Shown piece after piece: positions 35,101-46,351 of a DNA stretch of 64,000 bases. Each line of letters begins with the position of its first letter. The first letter of the stretch is position 1. The position numbers were made by a program, and so were the translations under genes. This DNA is from Sinonovacula constricta (Eukaryota > Mollusca > Bivalvia > Cardiida > Solecurtidae): assembly GCA_007844125.1 (NCBI GenBank), contig CM017556.1, forward strand, positions 72,784,193 to 72,848,192. Direction: 5' to 3'. The notes beneath the pieces were generated by a model. The model worked only from the letters and a program-made list of their open reading frames with translations. It searched no databases and had not been told where the DNA came from.

Positions 35101-38100
35101 AATAACTTATTCAGTACAATGCATATAATAATTGCGGATTCAGTACAAATAAAAATCACTGTTTCAGTACATGCGATGGTACAACTTGTTTGCTATCCTG
35201 TGGATCTCTGCCTTTGTCGTGGCCTGCCAGGACCTGGTCATTGCTGGAGCAGTGGCCACATGGTACTTCAAAAGGTGAGACATGCTTTTGTTTGTTGAGT
35301 TAGTAACCATTTTGATTACTAAGAGGTCATTGACTTGTAACATCTCAAACTCCTTTGTGCGAAAATGTTAAGCTTGAGTCCTAATTGGGTTAAAATCTTT
35401 TATGTGGGGAGGCCTATTAGCTGACTTCTGTTCCTGCCAAGCAAAGATATTGTTGCTTTGATGAAAAAGAATGGTGATACTACAATGACTTACACAAACA
35501 ACATATTTAAGTATTGCCAAAATTAGAGAAGTCTTTATTTTGATGTATTTTTATTATACATGTTTTAATATTTGTAATAAAAAAAGCTTAGTGATTCTCT
35601 TATATATAGATAGTTCCTGTTTATTTTTCAGGGAAAAGAAGAACTTTGGATGGCCTATTCTTCAATCAATTAAAAGACTTCTCAGGTAACAGATGTATAA
35701 GAATTCAAAAACAAATAATTCTTTATACCCCCATATACAAAGTATATAGATAGATAGATGTATTTAAATACTTTGAGGTCACATATAACAACAAATAAGT
35801 ATATGATTCATCACTGACATGCAGCTGGCAAAACATGCAACAATAATACAGCATGATCCGATCTAGATTTGTGTCATATAACTCAGATATATAAGTTTCA
35901 CATTGAAATAATAATACATATAAAAAATGTCATTATTATTCTAGTGGAAATTCAGTTTTCATTAGGAAAATATACAGTGTCATTTTTGTCAATAACCCAG
36001 CAGATAAGAAGGGAAATGCCAGGATTAAATGGTAGATTGCTGCTATATAGTTTCTAATGAATGATACTCAACACGTCAAGTTTGTATATGTTTACATTTT
36101 ATAAAAAATCACAAGCAATTTTAATAAATGATGTTTGATAACTAAAACATTTAGGTTGGTACTTATGTGAGCCAATAAGGTGGGGAACCCTGTTATACCA
36201 ACTCGTTTCTAAGTTCAAAAGCTTTACAACAAATAATGTGACAATTTCTTTTAAGATATCTTCATTTTCTGATTGTATATCATCATCTATAATGCTTTCT
36301 GTCCATGTTTGGACATTTTTCATTCTCTAACTAGTCCTATCCATGCTGCCCTATCATTGGCTAGTTCGGTCATGTGTGTAATGTCAATATTGATGTTTAT
36401 GTTTGCAAGGTCCCTTGTGACAGTTGCGATCCATGCTTTCTGATTGTAGCAGTTCTATAAATTAGGGAATGTTGGGGTTTTGCCAAAAGTAATATTTTAT
36501 GTACCATTTTCTAATTGAATCATACTATACTGGAGACACATCTGTCGATTTGTCTGTCTTTTGATTTGATTTGTCTGCACTATTTTTCTGATTCTGCTGG
36601 TTGGATGTCAATGAGCCTTAACAGGACTTGTAAGTACTAAGCTCAGTTGTGTTTATCAAGGGCACATCATAACTGGCTTGAATTTATGAGTTCTGACCCT
36701 TTGTTTAAGTTAGGGTTACATCAACTGTAGCAAAGCAGTATTTGAAGGGGATTGGGGGAGTATTCAACATCTTCAATGATAGTCTTGTTATATTTTAAAA
36801 TTGTAGTTAGTTTCAATTTTATTACTGTAATGAGTATATTAATATTTGATAGTGTAGTTTGGAACTATGATTAAAGAATTAAAAAATGAAATGATTATTT
36901 CCAGAAGTGTTATTTTTGAATGTTTGGAAACATTGTTGAAAATTGCTTGAATTAACACACACTGATTGACTATGAAATGAACTGAACTATGAAATGAACT
37001 GAACAGTTTTACTCTCTTCTATAATTGTTACTTCAGGTACCACATTGGATCTGTGGCCTTTGGGTCCCTTCTGATTGCACTAGTTCGACTGGCTCGCCTC
37101 ATCTTAGCATATGTCCAGAATAAGTATGCAATACATGTTTTTAAATACACTCTTCATATAAATAACTATTACACAATGCATCTAGACAGTTGCAGGCACT
37201 AATGAAAAAGGCAAAAGGACTGGTTTTTTTTTTGGAGAAAAAAAAAATCAATTGCTGGTTCTTTTCTTAAGATAAGTGCTACAGTCATAGACATGTATAT
37301 GTTTCTTACAAATGTGGTTGTGATCAAGATGGCTTTATTTGAGTTTTACATGTGTAAATGTTAGAAACATCAATAATTGATGTTGTGTGGTATATGATAT
37401 GGCGTCGTACCATGTTTACCTTACTTTTCTGTCGTAACCTGTCATTTTATGGTCTAATTGTTCATTTATCTCACCAGACTTCAAGGCCGGATAGGACCTG
37501 TGGCATCCTTTATCATGAAATGTTTCCAGTGCTGTCTCATGTGCTTTGAGAAATTCCTCAAGTACATGAACAGGAATGCCTACATAGAAATAGGTAATAG
37601 TCTGACTTGGATGAGCCATGTGCAGAGAAACAATAGAACTTAAAAGAAATTTTGAACTACATGTATTTAATATAATTTTCATTTTCCTTTATGTGTGTAT
37701 TTCTCCGCATAAGTAGATTTTTTATTTTACTAAATTCTAGTTTCAAACTTATGAAAATCATTTCGTATTAACTCAAAAGCTACAATTATGAAATATGTTC
37801 TCAAAAAAAAAACTTTTTCATTTGATATCAGGCGTCTTAAATTAATGTTTTATTTTGTTGACAGCTATCTATGGATTCAGTTTCTTCACCTCTGCCAAGA
37901 AGGCCTTCATTCTAATTGTATCCAACTGTCTCCGTGTGGCGGCTATCAACTCCATAGGAGACTTTGTCTTGTTCCTGGGCAAGTTATGCACTGTGGCCAT
38001 TGTTATGGTAATTGGACACCAGGTCTTTTTTAAGGTGTGTATAACTGCCAGAATTTATCAGTTAGCATCTGAATATTGAGTTCAAGCCTAGGGTATTGCA

Positions 38101-40777
38101 TCTCCATAGAGGGGATTAGATTAAAATTTATAATAGCAATATGTATCTAGTAAAGTTTTATGACTATGTGACATGGATTTATTTTTAAGTAATGTCTAAG
38201 GTGTCACAGCAACTAACACAATGGAGTGAACATAAACATTGGAGTGAACATTTATGCTAGAAAACACATGGATTTTAATTAATTAGTCTTAAATTGATTC
38301 TTTGTGAAACTGAATTTTAAAACACTAAACTCCAAAATTGTAAATAGATCTAAATAACAACGGTTGATGGTAACTGTTTAGTATGTAACAGTTTTAAAAT
38401 CTATATGTAAAGCTTTTGTTTTCCTGTCAGGGTCGAGATGACATCAACTTCCAATGGGTGCCTATCTCTGTGGCCTGTTTGTTCTCCTTTTGTGTTGCTC
38501 ACTGCTTCCTGCTGGTCTACGAGGTATCAACTACTGGTTCCTTTATATTCTTTACATTTGATAATTACAACAATCATCTATGGAAGAATTGTTAAATTTA
38601 TAAATGCTTCTGAAATAGTGATTAAAATTATTATCTTAGTAAAACTGCCCGAGGAGGTTAAATGGCAATAACCTTCCATGTTAATTTCCTTTTCCAAATA
38701 CAATAGATAGTTCCTAACCTGTCAACCTGTTTAACTAAACCAGTTCCACCAATCTGTAAGAGTAAAGGCCATGATAACTGGTTGACATACTTTTCATACA
38801 AGAACACATGCTTTTAGTTCATCAACTATAAGCACTTTTGGTATAAATCTAATCTGTCAGAATATTAATAGGGTGAAGAGTTACATAGAAATTCTGGAAC
38901 TGTCCTTTCTGGAAGACGGTCAGTGCTTCACTTTACCGTCTATTAAATGTAACATGACATTCAGAGCTGGTCAGTAAATAAAGTTTGTATGTTTTCCAAT
39001 AGTGAGCCATATGTTTTTTTCAGAGAAGAAAAAAGTATAGTTAGTAAAGTCAGTGTTAATCGTGGAAAAATATATAAGTTGTCAGCTACCTGGAATCTCA
39101 CTTAAAATAGAATTCTTTTCTGTTCCTGTTTACCAGATCACCATTGACACCATCTTTCTGTGTTTCTGTGAGGACATGGAGAGGAATGATGGCCAGTCTA
39201 AACCATACTACATGAGTAAAAACCTCATGGTGAGTGTGTCTTGTATTTACATAATTAACAATTTATTTCATTAACTCTTAGCCTGCTAGAATATATTCAT
39301 ACGTCTTAGGCAAATCTGGATAATATCACTATTTAGACAGGTTTACAATAGCAGATAATGGGTGGAATAGAATATGTCCTATTAAAAGTGGTGAAGTCAG
39401 TCGGTGGAGGACAAAGAAAGACAAAAACAGCATGAAGAAAGAACAAGCAGGAAATGTAAAAGAGTAAAAAACAAGAATCTATATCTTTTGACATTAGAAT
39501 GATTAGATGTTCATAAAATTTAGAAGACAATTTCATTAAAGCATATAACGTGATCCTCTCGGCTGACACTTGACATTTTAAGCTTTTACAGCAATGCAAA
39601 ATCGTAGCAGGTTCTTATTCTGGCTCCAAAAATTAAGTGATAAGTAAAAGTATATTATAGAAAATTATTCTCAGATGTTTGTCAATAAATCACTGGTGAA
39701 AAAATGGTGAGGAGGTCAGTGCTAAGTGGGATTGATAGAAAATGCAGGCTGACCAGCGGGCCCTACTTTTCCTACTTTTTAAAAAAAAACAGCCCTAAAA
39801 TTCCTACTTTTTTGTATATCATGCTGTCAAATCGGAAAAAGAACATTTTAAACAAGTCTTTGTCATGATTGTCAACAAAATCATAACATCTATCTGCTTT
39901 TTCATTGTATGTATATTTATTTGTATCATTGATGGAGTCTCACAGATCACTTCATGGACATTGTTCTTGTGTGACTGAGGTGGATAGATGGCTACTACTG
40001 CAGACATTTTATAAATTTCACCAAAGCACAAGAACAATAGCCTGAAGTACTGTGGTCTTTTTGCTGTTCAGTGAGTGGTGTTCTTTACCCGATTTTTTTG
40101 AGCAACAGTAAGAAAGTAGCCTCACTAACCCTTCATTTCAGCTGCAAAATCTCTAATTTTGCCCTACTTTAAAGAAATTGAGCCCTAATTTTGCACTACT
40201 TTTTCGAGGAAGGTCACTGATCAGCCTGAAAATGCAAGTGGTATATTGTGGTAAAAAACCCGAGCAGATTGTTTAAAAGTTATTGGTTGGATAAGTCCTG
40301 CACATACCAGTACATGTACTTTAGATGTAAGCTTCATTTATAACTCAACACTTGTGTGTTTACTTTTCAAATTTTTTTTAACACAGTTTCATGGCTGTAT
40401 TTATTAAACACTTTAAGAACAAAAATGTGGATTTGGTAATGTAATTAAATGGGCCCTTATGAAAATCTATTGCTTAATGAAGACTGACAAATAAGTTATA
40501 AATGAAGAAATGTTGATGAAAACATTTTATTATAAAAATCAAAGCATTAGCTCACAGTGCATGCACTAATTGGATCTGCTTATAACATGATACAAAAATA
40601 TATTTATTAATAGTATGACTGATTTTTAAATATATATTATAAATATGTTGTGTGGCCACCCAGATTAGTGTACACTTAAGTTTGAAATATAAACATAGCT
40701 GATCTTAATACAAATTTCTTTTCCAGAAATACATAGATGCCAGCTCCAAGTTGGAAACCAGGAACAATCAGCAATGA
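20119..40777 (+). CDS. SLC44A1: Choline transporter-like protein 1 (SLC44 family)
   Basis: Nineteen exons in consistent phase: 20119-20154, 21612-21713, 22089-22231, 23733-23960, 24533-24647, 25381-25553, 26638-26758, 30577-30624, 31051-31122, 31534-31600, 34098-34156, 35168-35274, 35632-35685, 37037-37123, 37478-37593, 37865-38034, 38431-38523, 39137-39229, 40727-40777. The product is 644 aa, close to human CTL1 (657 aa). The N-terminus MSCLPC precedes RSCRDV and TM1 (about 33-52). A long extracellular loop holds CGQ, paired cysteines and an NLT glycosylation site (N205). About nine more membrane segments follow, with family motifs such as [44 protein letters not shown] and [13 protein letters not shown]. 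It moves choline (and probably ethanolamine) across plasma and mitochondrial membranes. The short C-terminus ends NNQQ, and the acidic/basic tail of human CTL1 is missing. Exon 1 is the least certain. Confidence 0.93.
20461..20695. repeat. Dispersed repeat family B, copy 1 (235 bp)
   Basis: It is nearly identical over its whole length, with no obvious indel, to 62221-62455, from TGTATTATCGA to GTGGTCCAT.CTAAAC. This copy lies in SLC44A1 intron 1. It has no coding potential and no clear terminal repeats. Confidence 0.85.
20790..20965 (-). repeat. tRNA-derived SINE-like element
   Basis: On the minus strand TTGGTAGAGGACCTGACTC resembles an A-box head, and GGTCATCGATTCAATC a weak B box. It is degenerate. 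It lies in SLC44A1 intron 1. Confidence 0.45.
22790..23455 (+). mobile_element. Degenerate non-LTR retrotransposon ORF2 fragment
   Basis: It lies in SLC44A1 intron 3. Reading frames are broken, but the stretch at about 23215-23450 reads [10 protein letters not shown], then [14 protein letters not shown], then [11 protein letters not shown], then SEPS. This matches in order the linker ahead of the reverse-transcriptase domain of LINE-type elements common in molluscs (FF.NPF.F.KKLL, SG.L.CSKEE...L, LG..E.I.PP, EPS). No RT catalytic motif is present, so it is a dead fragment. Confidence 0.5.
25199..25275. repeat. CAAATAGTG-family palindromic repeat
   Basis: GGCAAATAGTGTAGATC at the left pairs with GATCAGACACTATTT at the right. 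CCACCAGCTC..GGTAGCTGAC lies between. It is in SLC44A1 intron 5. Confidence 0.55.
26351..26495. repeat. CAAATAGTG-family repeat, longer copy
   Basis: GGCAAATAGTGTAGATCC with AGATCAGCC occurs twice in diverged form (26351 and about 26425). It ends with TACAGTATTTGCTG, the inverted end. It is in SLC44A1 intron 6. Confidence 0.5.
26708..30126 (+). repeat. 59-bp minisatellite made from the exon 7 end and its 5' splice site, 58 copies
   Basis: The first unit is the last 51 bp of SLC44A1 exon 7 plus the first 8 bp of intron 7. The unit is then repeated head to tail to 30126. The distance from the first donor GT (26759) to the last (30118) is 3359 bp, which equals 57 x 59 minus two 2-bp deletions that I can see near 27590 and 29355, so 58 copies in all. 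Nearly every copy keeps (A/T)NNGTAAGC. Two read GATAAGC and one GTAACC. Copies differ by a few substitutions. The unit length is not a multiple of three, and an in-frame TAG occurs at 26801-26803 in the second copy, so the extra copies cannot extend the protein. Confidence 0.95.
30380..30575. repeat. Dispersed repeat shared by introns 7 and 13 of SLC44A1, copy 1
   Basis: The last part of intron 7 shares an ordered set of blocks (GGCTTGA.TTTATG, CAACTG.AGCAAAGCAG, GTATTCA.CATCTT.AATGATA) with 36600-36795 in intron 13. The copy ends a few bases before the polypyrimidine tract of the exon 8 acceptor. Confidence 0.5.
31925..32150. repeat. Degenerate TTGCTACACTC tandem repeat, first block
   Basis: Imperfect repeats of about 12-15 bp with core GTTGCTACACTCA in SLC44A1 intron 10. 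Open frames through it are low-complexity artefacts. Confidence 0.7.
32520..32700. repeat. Dispersed repeat family C, copy 2
   Basis: It shares AACCAG.TTTAAGCACC, TTGCCGACTGACC and TCCAAGGC with 17160-17235. Confidence 0.5.
33010..33820. repeat. Degenerate TTGCTACACT repeat, second block with a 58-bp higher-order unit
   Basis: The same 12-15 bp motif as at 31925-32150 continues. At about 33195-33425 it has been re-amplified as a clean 58-bp unit (two TTGGTTGCTTCACTCACCT cores plus a TTTAGTATTACAC link), roughly three to four copies, which end in CACTTGGATGC. Confidence 0.75.
34735..35167 (+). repeat. Degenerate tandem repeat carrying acceptor-like TTCAGTAC motifs before exon 12
   Basis: TTTCAGTACC, TTTCAGTAAAT, ATTCAATACAATG, ATTCAGTACAATG and ATTCAGTACAAAT precede the real exon 12 acceptor TTTCAG/TACATG at 35167/35168. 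The spacing near the exon is about 23-60 bp, with CAATCACTG-type linkers. The repeat unit includes the start of the exon itself. Confidence 0.5.
35345..35490 (+). repeat. Decayed SINE-like fragment
   Basis: The B-box-like GCTTGAGTCCTAATTGGG and following GTGGGGAGGCC resemble the SINE body at 7220-7260. It lies in SLC44A1 intron 12 and is weakly supported. Confidence 0.3.
36600..36795. repeat. Dispersed repeat shared by introns 7 and 13 of SLC44A1, copy 2
   Basis: See 30380-30575 for the shared blocks. This copy is in intron 13, about 240 bp upstream of exon 14. Confidence 0.5.
39746..40227. mobile_element. Non-autonomous hAT-like DNA transposon, 482 bp
   Basis: Terminal inverted repeats of 13 bp, AGGCTGACCAGCG at the left and CACTGATCAGCCT at the right (two mismatches when paired), are flanked on both sides by the same 8-bp target duplication, GAAAATGC (39738-39745 and 40228-40235). 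Eight-base duplications and short inverted ends are the signature of hAT transposition. Subterminal CCCTA(C/A)TTTT and CTACTTTT motifs are repeated at both ends. The interior has no transposase I can recognise. It lies in SLC44A1 intron 18. Confidence 0.75.
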
Positions 40778-41370
40778 AAGTTTAGGGCAATGACAACAAC
40801 TTGAGTGTTTAGTCTTTAGTTTGTTAATGCTTGCATTTGCTTTCATTGGATGCATAAAATACCTAGCATTAAAATATTCAGCAGCATTTATATGCATAAT
40901 CAATTACTGTCAGTTATCAGTTACTTACAGTTTAGCTAGGACTAAAAGACACCATACAAAGCATATGTGGGTGTATACAACTGTACATACCCCTCTCTGT
41001 GTATACATACAGAGCTTATTAAACATGACATTAATTTATTCTGAAATCCAGTTCTTTTTTGCTTAAGAACTTGGTACTGACATCATCTAATGCTTGTTTT
41101 TTACATTTGTATAAATATCATGAGAAATGTAAGAGGCTTATATATTCATATATTATTAATTTATTAGCTGACTAATGATAATAATTGTTGTCATGTATAT
41201 ATTTTATTTATTTATTATCATACAGCATGCAACTGTTATATTGCCTTTGTACCCCCCCCCCCCCCCCCCCCCCCACCCCCCGCACCCCACCTTTTTAACT
41301 TTGTTGTTAATCGTTGTAAACCTTTTTACAGTTCAAATGTTAATGATATAAAAGTTAATAAAATATGGAA
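40778..41370 (+). other. SLC44A1 3' UTR with poly-C tract
   Basis: Sequence after the stop codon leads to AATAAAATATGG at about 41357, the best poly(A) signal candidate. A run of 23 C followed by more C-rich sequence (41252-41290) lies about 70-100 bp before it and would be in the mRNA if that signal is used. Confidence 0.5.
41252..41290. repeat. Poly-C tract
   Basis: About 23 consecutive C, then interrupted C-rich sequence. It could form i-motif or G-quadruplex structure on the opposite strand, and the length may be unreliable in assemblies. Confidence 0.85.
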
Positions 41371-41574
41371 ATTAAAAGAAGATATTTTTTCCTTATTCAG
41401 TATAAGTTAAGATGTCCAAGTTCAGAATTAGTTCCTGTCTTTCTTATGTAAGATCCCAGCGTACAGATAAGCTTTGTCCTGTTATAAATGCTCCTTGAAG
41501 AGTTGTGGGGCATAAAATAATCACTTTGTCAGTCCTATATTGGTGCCACTCTAGAGAGCAGGTGCTTCTTATGA

Positions 41575-41990
41575 ATACATTTTATGGGGACGCAATAAGC
41601 AGGCAATAAGAGTAATTTTCAGCTGTTCTGTGAGACATTTTACAGAGAAAAGAACTGTGTACTCTGGTTTTTAACAGTGTAGCTTGCAACAATAAAGTGT
41701 GGCCTATGTGATGAAAAGGTTGTAGGCAATAATAGAAATTTGCAGTTGCTTAACAAAAAAACCCACAAGAATGTCGATGTTAACAATGCAGCTTGTAATT
41801 ACAGATATAGCAGACAGCAAAGAAGAAAGCAAAGTAGCAGATTGTCTACTTCCTGTCAGTGTTACAGTTTGTTAATCTTACATCTTAATATAGTGCATTG
41901 ACAATGTTAGTCAGTGTTTACTTCCAAGGATATGCTTGTTTGAAGCACATGTTCTCTACAGCAACTTGAATGTCTGACATCCATGCTCTT
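41575..41990 (-). repeat. Dispersed repeat family A, copy 2 (inverted)
   Basis: The reverse complement aligns in order with 14310-14815. Best-conserved blocks are at 41790-41850 (TGCAGCTTGTAATTACAGAT to GCAGATTGTCTAC) and 41940-41985. Confidence 0.6.
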
Positions 41991-42394
41991 TGTTGTAGTC
42001 TTGTCTGGAACATAATCTCCAAAACCATTTGCCATCTTGACTTCAAACTAGGAGGTGGGATAGAATCTGAAAAGTATACAGTTCCACTGCTGAAGGACAA
42101 AATCTCCACCTACATGTATGTTAAATTGAATTCTTTCTTTCTTTGCCTTTTTCCTGAATAATTCATATTACTGGAAAACTACTGGATGGTGGATAAATTG
42201 GCTTCAAACTTGGGGATAGATAGAAGTTCAGCACACAATAACCATAGTATTGTTGTTTTGGGTTGTTTTACATTAGGGAGAGATTTTATACTCAATGTAC
42301 TGCACACATGTATATATAATGACTGTTGTTGTCCATAAGTCACGTTTATCTGTTTTGGAAATTTTAACTCCTAGACTCCAAGCAGGAATTGCTA

Positions 42395-42475
42395 AGGGAA
42401 ATAGTGTAATTCCAGATCAGCCAACTCCTGCTGGGTGTTGTATGTTAAGAATCTTCAAAATTTGCTACAATGTCT
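42395..42475. repeat. CAAATAGTG-family repeat
   Basis: GGGAAATAGTGTAATTCCAG then ATCAGCC, ending TTCAAAATTTGC. It is a diverged copy of the family at 25199 and 26351. Confidence 0.45.
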
Positions 42476-42479
42476 TACC

Positions 42480-43918
42480 AGTTACTAAGATTGTGCATAG
42501 ATAATAAAGAATTAAAGTTCATTATTGATAAATATAGTACAATAAACTGCGACACTAATCATGGCAACACTAAGAGCACATAGTTGAGACTTATGACATC
42601 TCTGTGCAAGGCGTATACAACAGTGATGTTGTTAAATTTAGAAGACTAAGATTCCAAGATGATTGTGGGCAGATATAAAAATAATTGATCAGTTTGAAAA
42701 TTGTGGGCCGGTTTCTTCCTAGAAAGTTGAACGATTTTTCTACCATGTAACTTGTGTATAACATGTGAACAGTATTTAAAAAAAAAAATACAACTGAATT
42801 GATGCGGTTCTTAAAAAACAGATATATAATAATATCATGTAAGTGTTGGGCAAAGAGAAAAACTATTAAAAACTTCAAAGAAAATAATGCAAAATGTCAT
42901 GAGATCAGTTTTGGTGGGTAAACATTGATTTTGCGTGTAGCTGAGGTCATTCACAAGGGTAATTGTTGAAAAAATGTCCAAACTTATTGTTATTGGCATC
43001 AAACAAGTCCCAAACGGAAGAAAAGAAATGCTGTCCAACGACCCAAGCCCCAAGTGGTTCTGGGCTGAGATAAATACAGTTAGACCTACTGCTGAGGAAA
43101 AATTGAAATCAACAAATCCCCAATCAGGACCAAAGAGAAAAGATGCAAAACAGTAGAAAATTATGCAATACTGAAATAGACATTGTATCGAAGAAGCCCT
43201 GAAGTTAGAGAAGGCAAGAGCTTCAACAGAACAAAACAACAAGAGTCATGCTTGATCATCAAAAAGTTGACACCTACAAGTCATGGAGGAGGTCATATTT
43301 TCTAATAATTAGAGATACCCTGGCTACACTAAAATGATGTAAGACTTTTTTTATAAGATCATGATAATGCCAGACGTAATATTTAAAGTGGCTGTCTGCA
43401 TGGATGTTAAAGCCTCATTTAAAATATGTAAAAAAAAAAAACCCAAAAAACTTTAAAACTACTATGATTTTTTTTTCAAAATATGTATGAGGGCTAAAGT
43501 GTTCCAGAAATGAGTTATTATACTTCAATTAAAATGTCAACAATTTACAACAGTTTTTCTTTATTAAATGACAAATTCAGAAACGAAAAGAATTAATCAT
43601 GAATACATTTTAAAGCCTAATAAAGGTCCACTTGCATGATTTTAACCATGAATTCAATCTGCTTACATGCATTGTGGATAAATATTGTATATAACCATTT
43701 TTGAAACTATACAATGTAAATATTGAATAGAATCCACAAAAAATGAATATTTAATACATTTGGTGTATAAAATCAACATATATATCTCTCGTAGTCATTG
43801 CAGTTTTCAATATTTATATATTTTGATGGAGTGGCCTGTACCTGAATTTAACCTTAATTCACAGCGTTTCCTTGGCCTGTGATAGTGGTACATGCTTTTT
43901 GATTACTGCTGATTATGT
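42480..43918. other. Intergenic AT-rich DNA without a recognised gene
   Basis: Several short open frames occur, including a 60-residue one from 42974, but none shows splice context or a known domain. The stretch at about 42970-43290 is less AT-rich and could be decayed mobile-element sequence. Confidence 0.4.
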
Positions 43919-43924
43919 GTGAGA

Positions 43925-45840
43925 AATGCATATGAGCTACACAGTTGTCAGAGACAACACATACCTATCCCAGAGATAAATCCAAACAGTTGTCAGAGAC
44001 AACACACACCTATCCCGGAGATAAATCCAAACAGTTGTCAGAGACAACACATACCTATCCCGGAGATAAATCCAGTTGTCAGAGAAAACACATATATATC
44101 CCGGAGATAAATCCAAACAGTTGTTAGAGACAACACATACCTATCCCAGAGATAAATCCAAACAGTTGTCAGAGACAACACATACCTATCCCGGAGATAA
44201 ATCCAAACAGTTGTTAGAGACAACACATACCTATCCCGGAGATAAATCCAAACAGTTGTCAGAGACAACACATACTTATACTGGAGATAAATCCAAACAG
44301 TTGTCAGAGACAACACATACCTATCCCAGAGATAAATCCAAACAGTTGTCAGAGACAACACATACCTATCCCGGAGATAAATCCAAACAGTTGTTAGAGA
44401 CAACACATACCTATCCCGGAGATAAATCCAAACAGTTGTCAGAGACAACACATACCTATCCCGGAGATAAATCCAAACAGTTGTTAGAGACAACACATAC
44501 CTATCCCGGAGATAAATCCAAACAGTTGTTAGAGACAACACATACCTATCCCGGAGATAAATCCAAACAGTTGTTAGAGACAACACATACCTATCCCGGA
44601 GATAAATCCAAACAGTTGTCAGAGACAACACATACCTATCCCGGAGATAAATCCAAACAGTTGTCAGAGACAACACATACCTATCCCGGAGATAAATCCA
44701 AACAGTTGTCAGAGACAACACATACTTATACTGGAGATAAATCCAAACAGTTGTCAGAGACAACACATACCTATCCCAGAGATAAATCCAAACAGTTGTT
44801 AGAGACAACACATACCTATCCCGGAGATAAATCCAAACAGTTGTCAGAGACAACACATACCTATCCCGGAGATAAATCCAAACAGTTGTCAGAGACAACA
44901 CATACCTATCCCGGAGATAAATCCAAACAGTTGTCAGAGACAACACATACCTATCCCGGAGATAAATCCAAACAGTTGTCAGAGACAACACATACCTATC
45001 CCAGAGATAAATCCAAACAGTTGTTAGAGACAACACATACCTATCCCGGAGATAAATCCAAACAGTTGTTAGAGACAACACATACCTATCCCGGAGATAA
45101 ATCCAAACAGTTGTCAGAGACAACACATACCTATCCCGGAGATAAATCCAAACAGTTGTCAGAGACAACACATACCTATCCCGGAGATAAATCCAAACAG
45201 TTGTCAGAGACAACACATACCTATCCCGGAGATAAATCCAAACAGTTGTCAGAGACAACACATACCTATCTCGGAGATAAATCCAAACAGTTGTCAGAGA
45301 CAACACATACCTATCTCGGAGATAATCCAAACAGTTGTTCAGAGACAACACATACCTATCCCGGAGATAAATCCAAACAGTTGTTAGAGACAACACATAC
45401 CTATCCCGGAGATAAATCCAAACAGTTGTTAGAGACAACACATACCTATCCCAGAGATAAATCCAAACAGTTGTCAGAGACAACACATACCTATCCCGGA
45501 GATAAATCCAAACAGTTGTTAGAGACAACACATACCTATCCCAGAGATAAATCCAAACAGTTGTCAGAGACAACACATACCTATCCCGAGATAAATCCAA
45601 CAGTTGTCAGAGACAACACATACTTATACTGGAGATGAAATCCAAACAGTTGTCAGAGACAACACATAACCTATCCCGGAGATAAATCCAAACAGTTGTT
45701 AGAGACAACACATACCTATCTCGGAGATAAATCCAAACAGTTGTTAGAGACAACACATAACCTATCTCGGAGATAAATCCAAACAGTTGTCAGAGACAAC
45801 ACATAACCTATCCCGGAGATAAATCCAAACAGTTGTTAGA
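43925..45840. repeat. 45-bp minisatellite, about 42 copies
   Basis: The unit is AAACAGTTGTCAGAGACAAC then ACATACCTATCCCGGAGATAAATCC. Each unit contains a perfect stem, GTTGTC-AGA-GACAAC. Since 45 is divisible by three and the unit lacks stops in one frame on each strand, 520-codon open frames run on both strands. The repeated peptide would be SKQLSETTHTYPGDK. Variants are a C/T change in the stem, CCGG/CCAG, and a rare ACTTATACTGG unit at about 44271, 44721 and 45619. Nothing suggests a real gene: no signal peptide, no flanking exons, no codon bias beyond the repeat. It lies between the 3' ends of SLC44A1 and GAS2. Confidence 0.93.
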
Positions 45841-46273
45841 AAATCAACCTGAGATGCCTATGTGTAAAGGCTTCACTTATGTACTGAATGTGGTCGACTG
45901 CTACTCGCAGCTGGGTTTGGATTTAATATAATTATATTTTATGGCCGGGAGGTCAAATGAACAGAGAAACAAATAAAGAATACACTATTTATTTTGATTT
46001 AAAAATAACATTGAGTTTTTCAGACTACTAACAAACAACAGTGAGCAATATGTACAAATGGTGTCCTAGCCATGCAACTGAACTAGACATTAGACATTAA
46101 TAGGGTGAGCAAGGCATGGTCATGGTTCAGCATGAAACACAACCTGTAGACTGAATGGAATGTTTAGAGATTCATTTAAAACAGTGTCAAGCTTGAAACT
46201 CATTTCTATAAATAACAATCACAATATCCCCTGGGCAACACAGATTTTCTTAAATAAGAGAACACATACCAAT

Positions 46274-46351
<78 letters not shown>

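Noticed and set aside
42974..43156. 60-residue frame starting MSKLIVIGIK
   Set aside because: No homology I recognise, no splice or promoter context, and the antisense strand is equally open. It is possibly repeat remnant.
44038..45638. Two 520-codon open frames on opposite strands
   Set aside because: Both are the 45-bp minisatellite read in a stop-free frame. There is no non-repeat domain, signal peptide or splice context.
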